DNA of 64,000 bases, from the NCBI RefSeq assembly GCF_000316515.1, contig NC_019675.1, positions 62,001 through 126,000 on the forward strand, given 5' to 3'. Positions 57,234 to 64,000 of this stretch are shown here, in pieces; the stretch's first letter is position 1, and each line of letters opens with the position of its first letter. A program made the position numbers and the translations under genes. The stretch comes from Cyanobium gracile PCC 6307 (lineage in GTDB: Bacteria; Cyanobacteriota; Cyanobacteriia; PCC-6307; Cyanobiaceae). The notes under the pieces were generated by a model. It saw nothing but the letters and a program-made list of their open reading frames with translations, did not search any database and was not told the origin of the DNA.

Positions 57234-60113
57234 TTACCGAGGTTTGTGGGCGGCTGGGTCGGGTATGAACTCTATGGGCAGACCAAGCTCTCGCAGCTGG
57301 GGTTCAACTTTCCCACGGTCGCCCACCACAACGAACACGAGGCCATCGGGTTGAAAGTAGGTGCGCGCTGCATCGTTGATTTCGTCAGCGCTTATGGCCC
57401 GCAGGATCTTAGGCCGTCTAATCAGATAATCCGGCGGCCGAATAAGATCGTCATTGAACTCGACAGCGTCAAGGATGTCCCGGTTGGAGCGGTATAAAGT
57501 CGCCATACGGTGCAGTTCTCCTTCAGTCACTCTTTGGAGCTCCTCCGGCCTAACCCCTTTGTTGGAGGAGAAGGAGCGCATCTCACTCTGAACAGTCCTG
57601 ATTGCATCCACAGTGCGATCGGTCTGAACAGGAGCGGTGATGGTAAATCCACGAGGGCCACTGTTGTAGGTGAGATAGGAAGCGACTCCATAACTCCATC
57701 CCTTCTGTTCGCGGAGTTTGGTGTTGAGACGAGAAAGAAAGCTGCCCCCGAGGACCGCATTGGCGAGCCCAACGCTCTCACCGGGCCCACTGGTTCCCCG
57801 CAGCTGCAGCACCCTGCCGGCAGCGATCACCGATTGACCAGCTCCCGGCCGGTCCACGAGAAGCACCCGCGATGGCTGTGCAGGTACATCTACCACCTGC
57901 ACAAATGGAACGGGGCCAGGTTCTGCCTGCCAGGTGCCAAAGGCTCTCTCAAGCAGAGGCTTTAGCTGCTCCATCGTCACATCACCCACCACCGTGACCC
58001 GAAGCATGTCCGGCCGGAACCATCGCTTGTGAGCCTTTTGCAGGTCTTCGGGGGTGATTGTGCTGATCGTTTCCTTGGTTCCAAGAGCATCCGCGCCATA
58101 AGGGTGGGCAGCACCGTAGAGCAGTTGGCGCAACTGTCGATATGCGAGATCGGTGGGATCGTGCATGGCTTTGATGACCTTAGTCTGTTGCTCATGCTGG
58201 AGACGCTCAATAATGTCAGCTCGGAAGGCTGGTTGACGCACCGCGTCGGCTAAAAGCTCTAAGGAAGGGCCCAGATTGGGTGTGAGGGCCGAGAGTCCCA
58301 GCCTGGCGTAATCGGGTGTAACGGATGTACTGAGGCTTGCTCCAAGGCGGTCTAGCTCATCGTATTGCGCCTCTGTATCAATGCTTGCGCTGCCCTCCCG
58401 CAGGGAGCGTACCAACAGATTCATCGTTCCTCGCATTTGCACAGCGTCTGTCGAAAAGCCGCCTTTGAATGAAAGACTCACTTCGACGGTGGGGCTTTTC
58501 CCTCGCGGGACCAACGCCACTGGGATGCCGTTGCTAAGCGTGGATCGCTGAACTTGAAGGAAATCCAAGGCCCCCACCTGTACTACCGCTGGAGGCTTTT
58601 GATCCCTGGGACTGCTCATGACGTCTGCTTGTTCTTCAGCCCGGATCTCCATCAGTCCAGAGCGTATTGAACTCCCTTTCGAGCCGGATAGCTGATTTGA
58701 GTGCGGGCGGTTTCCAGGAATGATGTTGAGCATCACTCGTGGCCGCAGGAGCCAGCGCTCCAAAGCTGTCTTCGCCGATTCGGGGGTGACTGCCGCGATA
58801 TGTCTGAGATCTTTCTCTATCATGTAGGAGGGATCACCAGCCTGAACCCAGCCCTCTGCGATCATAGTGTGAAGCCATTTATCCAAACTGAAGAGACGGC
58901 TGGCGATAAGTCTTGTTGAAGCCCGTTGCACCTCTGCGATGCTGGGCCCTTCAGAAAGGAAGCGGGAAAGTTCGGCATCGAAGGCGGCCTCGGCATGCTC
59001 GCGGGATAGGTTTTGGCGGACGTCCATCCCTATATTGATTATGCTTGCGAGCTGATGAAACTCGATGTAAGCCCACACGGTGTTTGCCACGGCCTGTCCG
59101 CGCACCAGTGTTCGATCAAGGCGGGAACTATTCATTCCACCCAACGCCTCCATTGCCACCAACAGTGCGGCACTGTCTGGTGACAGCAACGGCGGGCCGC
59201 TCCAGAGGCGCTGAAGCCGTAGTAGGGGAACGGTATCGCGAATCTCCCTGTTGCGTTCCACGGGCAAGGTGACAGGATCGGCACCAACCTGACCCCAGGA
59301 GGCGGGGCCGGGCGGAATCTCTCCGAACCACTCCTGAACCTTGGCTCGGGCCGTTTGCAGATCCACGTCTCCAACCAAAACCAGTGCGGCGTTTCTTGGG
59401 CCGTAATGTCTCCGGAACCACCCATGGACATCCCCCAGGGTTGCCGCATCCAGATCGTCCATGGCGCCGATCGGGGCGTGATGATACGGATGCCCTTGAG
59501 GAAAGAGCTCTTCCAACTCGGCATACCTGCTGAGCCCATAGGGCTGATTGTCGTTCTCTCTCTTCTCGTTCTTCACCACGTCGCGCTGAAGGTCGAGACT
59601 CTCCTGGCTAAGGGCCCCCAACAGATGGCCCATGCGGTCGCTTTCTTGGAATAGAGCCAGATCCAGAGCGCCGAGCGGTGCGTCGATCACGTATCCGGTA
59701 AAGTCGAAAGACGTCCAGCCATTGATTTCGGCGCCAGCGGCTACGAGTGGCTTGTCAAAGTCCGGCACATTCTCAGAACCTTCAAACATGAGGTGCTCGA
59801 ACAGATGTGCGAAGCCAGTTCGGAACTGGGGTTCATCCCGTGAACCCACCCTGTAATAGAGTGCCATTTGCACTAATGGAGCCTTCGGCTGGTGCACTAT
59901 GATCGTGGTTAGTCCGTTCGCTAGCGTGAAGCTCTGCAGAGGCCGTTTGGCTGACAACGCTAACGCATCTGCTGTGGCGGAGAGCCTGATACCTAAAGTC
60001 TGCCCTAGTTCTTGCCCGCTGGACGCCATCCAGTAGCCTGTAGATAACACGCAACCTAGGAAGACTATGCAGCAGTGCAGCGATTGACGTATGAACGGAC
60101 GATAACGCGACAT
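57234..60113 (-). CDS. Exported M16-family zinc peptidase (pitrilysin/insulinase fold)
   Basis: A 959-residue exported M16 peptidase, two halves each of two M16 domains. First half: AKRPLQSFTLANGLTTIIVH, YYRVGSRDEPQFRTGFAHLF, the inverted zinc motif HLFEH (103-107) and EKRENDNQPYGLSRYAELEE. Second half starts near VQRSTLSNGIPVALVPRGKS and lacks HxxEH (RGTMNLLVRSLREGS in its place), as expected of the inactive half. N-terminus: a hydrophobic stretch (SLHCCIVFLGCVLSTGYWM), a signal peptide or lipoprotein signal (FLGC). ATG at 60113 has GGAG 9 bp upstream; the longer start at 60191 is less likely. Lower GC than the core. Island cargo rather than a transposon part. Confidence 0.88.
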   Translation of the reverse strand: MSRYRPFIRQSLHCCIVFLGCVLSTGYWMASSGQELGQTLGIRLSATADALALSAKRPLQSFTLANGLTTIIVHQPKAPLVQMALYYRVGSRDEPQFRTGFAHLFEHLMFEGSENVPDFDKPLVAAGAEINGWTSFDFTGYVIDAPLGALDLALFQESDRMGHLLGALSQESLDLQRDVVKNEKRENDNQPYGLSRYAELEELFPQGHPYHHAPIGAMDDLDAATLGDVHGWFRRHYGPRNAALVLVGDVDLQTARAKVQEWFGEIPPGPASWGQVGADPVTLPVERNREIRDTVPLLRLQRLWSGPPLLSPDSAALLVAMEALGGMNSSRLDRTLVRGQAVANTVWAYIEFHQLASIINIGMDVRQNLSREHAEAAFDAELSRFLSEGPSIAEVQRASTRLIASRLFSLDKWLHTMIAEGWVQAGDPSYMIEKDLRHIAAVTPESAKTALERWLLRPRVMLNIIPGNRPHSNQLSGSKGSSIRSGLMEIRAEEQADVMSSPRDQKPPAVVQVGALDFLQVQRSTLSNGIPVALVPRGKSPTVEVSLSFKGGFSTDAVQMRGTMNLLVRSLREGSASIDTEAQYDELDRLGASLSTSVTPDYARLGLSALTPNLGPSLELLADAVRQPAFRADIIERLQHEQQTKVIKAMHDPTDLAYRQLRQLLYGAAHPYGADALGTKETISTITPEDLQKAHKRWFRPDMLRVTVVGDVTMEQLKPLLERAFGTWQAEPGPVPFVQVVDVPAQPSRVLLVDRPGAGQSVIAAGRVLQLRGTSGPGESVGLANAVLGGSFLSRLNTKLREQKGWSYGVASYLTYNSGPRGFTITAPVQTDRTVDAIRTVQSEMRSFSSNKGVRPEELQRVTEGELHRMATLYRSNRDILDAVEFNDDLIRPPDYLIRRPKILRAISADEINDAARTYFQPDGLVFVVVGDRGKVEPQLRELGLPIEFIPDPAAHKPR

Positions 60114-60875
60114 AAAGCTCAACTCCGATTGATTGGTTATGCAGGTCCGGATTGTCGTTCGCAGAACCACTTTTGTAGTCAGTTTTACCATGCCTGAATC
60201 TAGTTGTCAATAATGTATGACTGATTGAATATGGCTTGCATTGGCCTGGAGTTTCGTCGGCATGGTGTTAATTCTGAGTAGGCATCGTTCCTTTATGCGT
60301 ACTCTCTGCGTCTTGGTTGTAAAGCCTATCCAGTGACTTTTAATTGTTGCTCTATCAGAATGCGCTCTTCTTGACATGGATGGTCCTGAGCTTAATCAAT
60401 GAGTCATGGTTCTCAATAGTGGCCTTGTAGCAGGATTGGTGTTGGAGCCAGGCTTTTCTTATCCGCTTATCTGGTTGGCCCCACGAAGGAACGAAATTCT
60501 AGTTGAGTGGACAGATTGCGCCATGGGCAAGCATATTCTTTATTTGCGTCTGTAGATCATTGTCGTCATGCCTATGAAAGCTCCACTGCGGGTCCTTCGA
60601 AGTACCCCCGTATAGGCGAAAGCGATGTTCATGCCTGTCAACTGCATCCAGGCTGGTCGGAGAAAACCTATCTTCATCGGTCTGCAGTTAGAGACTGCTA
60701 TATTTTGATTGCAAGCCATTGAAGTATCACTGGGCCACGAGAACTTGCCATGTGTGCACGCTCGAGGCAATATCTAGGCCTAGTCTTCTCGCGAAAAGCA
60801 AACCTAAGGAATCCCTGGAAAACCCAGCCTGATCACGGGACAATGGTGCGGTGATCACTGATCAAGACTGGGCTG
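60114..60875. other. AT-rich gap between M16 peptidase and IS5 element
   Basis: 762 bp of low-GC sequence without a convincing gene; open frames are short and lack motifs. It should hold the M16 promoter near 60114-60250 and the left part of the IS5-type element. A short repeat-like segment (GGAATCCCTGGAAAACCCAG, from about 60807) may be its left terminal repeat, but no mate was found on the right. Confidence 0.4.
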
Positions 60876-61856
60876 ATGGGCGGCAAGCAGCTGGGATTCG
60901 GCGACTACGAGCAATCCACTGCCAAGAAGCGCACCAAGCGCGAGAAGTTTCTGGCCGACATGGAGCAGGTGGTGCCCTGTAAGGCACTCATCGATCTGAT
61001 CAAGCCCTACTACCCCAAGACCAGCAGCAAAGGCGGCCGTCCGCCCTACCCGCTGGCAACGATGCTGCGGATCCATCTGATGCAGCAGTGGTATTCGCTG
61101 AGCGATCCAGCAATGGAGGATGCTCTCATCGAGGTGCCGACGATGCGCCGTTTCGCGCAGATCGACATGATCAGCGACCGGATCCCGGATGAGACCACGA
61201 TCCTGGCGTTCCGGCACCTGCTGGAGAAGCACAACCTGGGTGAGCGGATTTTCGAGACGGTGAAAACCCATCTCAAGGACCGGGGGATGGCCATGAAGCA
61301 GGGCACGATCATCGATGCCACCTTGATCGCTGCCCCGAGCTCCACCAAAAACAAGGCTGGGGAGCGGGATCCAGAGATGCACCAGACCAAGAAGGGGCAG
61401 CAGTGGTACTTCGGCATGAAAATCCACGCCGGCGTGGACAAGGACACAGGCCTGATCCACTCCGTCGTGACCACTGCCGCCAACGTGCATGACCTGACCC
61501 CAGCGGCGGAGCTTCTGCATGGCGAGGAGGAAGTGGTCTACGCCGACGCCGGCTACCAGGGCATTGAGAAGCGGCCTGAAATGAAGGGCAAGACCGCCAG
61601 TTTCCGGGTTGCGATGCGGCCAGGCAAACGCCGAGTTCTACCCGATACCCCGGAGGGCCGGCTGGATGATCTTGTGGAGACAGCCAAGGCTCACATCCGT
61701 GCCAAGGGTGAGCACCCGTTCCGGGTGATCAAGCAGCAGTTCGGATTTCAGAAGACCAGATTGCGCGGCATGACGAAGAACCGCTGCAAGGTGAGCGTGC
61801 TGGCAGCGCTGGCGAATCTGTTCTTGGTGCGGCGTCAGTTGCTGACGACAACATGA
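60876..61856 (+). CDS. IS5-family transposase, intact frame
   Basis: A 326-residue IS5-type transposase. Seen: the N-terminal block LIDLIKPYYPKTSSKGGRPP, YPLATMLRIHLMQQWYSLSD and PDETTILAFRHLLEKHNLGE, the DDE core with GTIIDATLIAAPSSTKNK (Asp), VVYADAGYQGIEKRPEMKG (Asp), and the C-terminal part FRVIKQQFGFQKTRLRGMTK. No stop or frame change. ATG at 60876. It differs clearly from the decayed IS5 copy at 49640-50686, so the two belong to different subgroups. Confidence 0.92.
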   Translation: MGGKQLGFGDYEQSTAKKRTKREKFLADMEQVVPCKALIDLIKPYYPKTSSKGGRPPYPLATMLRIHLMQQWYSLSDPAMEDALIEVPTMRRFAQIDMISDRIPDETTILAFRHLLEKHNLGERIFETVKTHLKDRGMAMKQGTIIDATLIAAPSSTKNKAGERDPEMHQTKKGQQWYFGMKIHAGVDKDTGLIHSVVTTAANVHDLTPAAELLHGEEEVVYADAGYQGIEKRPEMKGKTASFRVAMRPGKRRVLPDTPEGRLDDLVETAKAHIRAKGEHPFRVIKQQFGFQKTRLRGMTKNRCKVSVLAALANLFLVRRQLLTTT

Positions 61857-62621
61857 TCAGGGGTGTGGTATGTCCACATGAGGTATTCTATGCTTCAAAG
61901 AAATGAATGATGAGACGAAAAAGCCCACCAACGAACGTTAGAGTCTTAATGAGCACAGCATGGTAGTCAAATCTGCTGTTCCCCGAACCCAGAAGTACCT
62001 CTAGCCACTGTTGCCCAGTGATTCCCTAACTAATTACTCCGCTGTAAATGCTACTCATGTCGCAGGGTCGTGATGGGCAGAAACGGCACGTTGCGGTATT
62101 ATTGAAGGCTGCTCCTGCAGCATTTGTGGGATTGAGATGGGCGTTGGAATTGCAGGCTCTACTTGGTCCTTTAGGTCCAATTAGGCACATTACTCTTCAG
62201 TAGCACTTGTGGCATAATGCAAGATGCGGTTAGTGCGATACGCAGCTCCTTGTTCCTTTTGTTGAGGTATGGCAAATCAATTCTGATTGAGTAATTTAAA
62301 GGCCGTTGCCATCGATGTCCGTACGTCCAGAGGTGTTCTTCCCCCCAAGCGCGGCGCAACGAAGTCTGCCCCCTCGTGTTCATTTGAGCGCTGCCAGACT
62401 CCCCTTTTCGTCTATAGTTACTGAGTTCTTTGGCCGGCCAGTGGCCTATCCCTTTACTTTACTACCTCAATACGATCCACTCTACATTTCCATAAAGAAC
62501 CATCGCCAGGAGGCGAGTCGGAGAGAATGTGCTCAGTCAGTCACGCCTGGGTTGACTCCAGAGCTTTTCTTTGGGTTCTTGGATTTTTGCAGTATCATGA
62601 ACAATCTCGCTTCGCAGATGC
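61857..62621. other. AT-rich gap right of the IS5 transposase
   Basis: 765 bp with no convincing gene. Low GC. I could not find a right-hand terminal repeat for the IS5 element. Probably decayed island sequence. Confidence 0.4.
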
Positions 62622-62912
62622 TTAGAAAACCTCAGAGCACGTCAACCCGTTTGCGTAGGTTGTGATCAGCCGCGCATCCTCAACCGATATCCCTCGGCGT
62701 TTTGCCAGTTTGCTGACTTCGGATTCTGAGTGTACAGAAATTCCGCTTGCATTTAATATTCTGAATTCAATGCAGAGTTCATTTGCTAGCTGCTTGCCAT
62801 TCCTCATTACCTCTTTTAGTGCGGGTGATTCGGCAAATATTGGTCTTGCTCCAAGCGTGAGGGCTGTCGCGAAGAAAAGTACTGCAGCTTTGCGGTAGGA
62901 CTGGATTCTCAT
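62622..62912 (-). CDS. Small exported Cys-pair protein, paralogue B
   Basis: A 96-residue exported protein. Seen: signal peptide (RKAAVLFFATALTLGARPIF) cleaved near IFA-ES, then a mature part of about 70 residues: LCIEFRILNASGISVHSESE, VSKLAKRRGISVEDARLI and TTYANGLTCSEVF. Compared with paralogue A (47942-48295): both share C-x2-FR-x-LNA-x-GIS, then S-x-LA and G-x-S, DA, TTY and CS-x-VF at identical spacing, 45 residues between the two cysteines in both. ATG at 62912. It marks the right edge of the island, 96 bp before the first core gene. Confidence 0.78.
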   Translation of the reverse strand: MRIQSYRKAAVLFFATALTLGARPIFAESPALKEVMRNGKQLANELCIEFRILNASGISVHSESEVSKLAKRRGISVEDARLITTYANGLTCSEVF

Positions 62913-63008
62913 TGTGTATCAAGGCAAGGTAATCTGAGTTTAACGACGATAAAAGTAGAAGACTCCTTCATTCCAGTGGATGATCACGGCGCGTAGCCGT
63001 CCAGAGAG

Positions 63009-63410
63009 TCAGTTCGGGGAGCGACCGGAGGCCTGCCGGGCTCGGCGGATCCAGGACAGGACCAGCGGCAGGTCGACCGGGGGGGCGGCCGAGCCGGTGA
63101 GCCGCCGCTGCAGCCGCCCCAGCTGCAGCAGCAACTGCTGGGGATCGGCGGCGGCGAGTCCGGCGGGGCTGGCGATGCCCCCATGGAGCAGCAGGGCCGC
63201 CTCCTCCGGCGCAAGCCCCACCGCACTCACCAGCCGGGCCTGGCCGCGCAGGCGGATCAGGCGGGCCTCGCTGGCCTCGCCGGAGGCGGCCAGATCGCGC
63301 AGGCGGGCGTCATCGAGGCCTGACAGCTCTTCCCAGCTGTCGATGCCCGCCCGGCGCAGGCGCTGCTCCTCCCGCCTCAGGTGGGCCGCTGGTTGAAAGG
63401 GATGGGCCAC
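63009..63410 (-). CDS. DUF4332-like helical (HhH-type) protein
   Basis: A 133-residue protein. Seen: repeated helical units with helix-hairpin-helix character: LRRAGIDSWEELSGLDDARL, AARLVSAVGLAPEEAALLLH-like and LVSAVGLAPEEAALLLHGGI, GIASPAGLAAADPQQLLLQL. This resembles DUF4332, which combines HhH-like units; function unknown. GTG at 63410 starts it, 5 bp after the stop of the Ycf51 gene upstream; a much longer frame in the same direction has no gene-like composition. Confidence 0.7.
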   Translation of the reverse strand: MAHPFQPAAHLRREEQRLRRAGIDSWEELSGLDDARLRDLAASGEASEARLIRLRGQARLVSAVGLAPEEAALLLHGGIASPAGLAAADPQQLLLQLGRLQRRLTGSAAPPVDLPLVLSWIRRARQASGRSPN

Positions 63411-63415
63411 CGGGG

Positions 63416-63880
63416 TCAGGGGGCGTCGCCGGGGCTGCGGGCCGCCAGATCCCGGGTGGTTTCCGCCAGCACCACGGGCCGGGCCAGACCCGGCTCGACG
63501 GCCTCGACCCGGCGCAGCCGCACCCGCACCTCGCCGCCACTGCCGCGGCCGCCGCCGCGCAGGTTGCGGGCCACCTGCTCGAGGGTGGGGGCCACCGCCT
63601 CCGCCCCGAGGTTCGCCGGCGCGGCGGCGATCACCAGATCTGTGCCGTTGTCGAAGACCACCGGCACCTGGATCGCCCCCGGGACGCTCACCCGGGGGTT
63701 GTAGCTGATGGCGAAGGCGAGGCAGGAGAGCGACAGCAGGGCCGTGAAGCTGGTGATCCCCACCAGGCGGAAGCGGATGCCCCACCGGGCGAGGAATCCG
63801 GCGACGGTGAGCACCGCCAGCACCCCGCTGGCGGCACCCAGCCAGGTGCCGGCCACGAACAGGATCGGATCAGCGGCCAT
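63416..63880 (-). CDS. ycf51: Ycf51 family protein (DUF2518)
   Basis: A 154-residue protein of the plastid/cyanobacterial Ycf51 family of unknown function. Seen: two N-terminal membrane spans (ILFVAGTWLGAASGVLAVLT; GITSFTALLSLSCLAFAI) joined by FLARWGIRFRLV, then a soluble part with SVPGAIQVPVVFDNGTDLVI and the C-terminal VARNLRGGGRGSGGEVRV with PGLARPVVLAETTRDLAARS. ATG at 63880. With the DUF4332-like gene it forms a two-gene unit on the right border of the window. Confidence 0.88.
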   Translation of the reverse strand: MAADPILFVAGTWLGAASGVLAVLTVAGFLARWGIRFRLVGITSFTALLSLSCLAFAISYNPRVSVPGAIQVPVVFDNGTDLVIAAAPANLGAEAVAPTLEQVARNLRGGGRGSGGEVRVRLRRVEAVEPGLARPVVLAETTRDLAARSPGDAP

Positions 63881-64000
63881 GGGGCTGGGGAAGGCGTGAC
63901 AAGCCCCCTATATTGCGGCCGCCCATGGACGGCGACCGACCCCGGTGGATGCGAGGGAAGCCTGACAGTCGGCCCTGGCCTGCCCGCCGGCGTGTGTGGA

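Noticed and set aside
57015-57497. 160-codon plus-strand open frame at the M16 gene end
   Set aside because: More than half lies opposite the M16 C-terminus; the rest has no family sign or start context.
47942-62912. Island as an integrative element or prophage
   Set aside because: No integrase, recombinase of tyrosine or serine type, att repeats, tRNA or phage structural gene is visible.
63925-64000. Open plus-strand frame from an ATG at 63925 to the window edge
   Set aside because: Only 25 codons, Arg/Trp/Pro-rich and no recognisable start; cannot be judged without sequence beyond the edge.

Overview
The window looks like the chromosome of a GC-rich unicellular picocyanobacterium of the Cyanobium/Synechococcus type (order Synechococcales). 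Evidence: photosynthesis genes (psb27, petJ for cytochrome c6), cyanobacterial families of unassigned function (Ycf51, DUF1824, DUF2721, DUF2854, DUF3153), tetrapyrrole genes (hemC, hemE), a cobalamin-pathway gene (cobK), glycogen branching enzyme (glgB), a principal sigma factor with a basic Ala/Lys-rich head, and dense, very GC-rich coding sequence. The exact species cannot be read from the sequence.

Layout. 1-47929 and 63009-63880 are core chromosome with short intergenic gaps: lepB (cut by the left edge), a membrane protein, an ArsC/Spx protein and a ferredoxin, a methyltransferase, an HTH-like regulator next to proS, psb27, purA, a PfkB kinase, cutA, cobK, an SSB, argB and a DUF3153 protein, priA, sigA, a cell-envelope block (GT2 with a GtrA domain, an ArnT-like transferase, PAP2), DUF1824, hemC, a ClC transporter, an L,D-transpeptidase, ppa, an M32 carboxypeptidase, a carotenoid/lipid pair (CrtISO-like and desaturase), clpB, petJ, hemE, glgB, a DUF3887-like exported protein and a CocE-type hydrolase. 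Two toxin-antitoxin modules sit inside it (Phd/PIN at 28530-29173, TacA/GNAT at 35666-36416). Between 31067 and 35170 three genes carry what look like single-base deletions in C/G runs, which may be real decay or base-calling errors.

47942-62912 is a 15 kb accessory island of lower GC and low gene density. It holds a degraded ISAs1-like fragment, a decayed IS5-family copy, an exported protein with three CxPFGC repeats and an SH3-like tail, a three-layer nested insertion (an IS481 element split by an IS21 element that is itself invaded by a third element), a large exported M16 peptidase and an apparently intact IS5-family transposase. The two edge genes (47942-48295 and 62622-62912) encode small exported proteins that align without gaps over their last 50 residues, so the island is bracketed by paralogues of one family.

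How the genes relate. Most core genes are single housekeeping units. Plausible functional groups are: glycan or lipid-linked sugar transfer and lipid-phosphate hydrolysis (18191-21855); tetrapyrrole and cobalamin synthesis (cobK, hemC, hemE), though scattered; and polyene or lipid modification (30825-33624, divergent pair). Several neighbours overlap tail to tail by 55-68 bp. Non-ATG starts, especially TTG, are frequent. I found no tRNA, rRNA, CRISPR array, prophage or tyrosine integrase.
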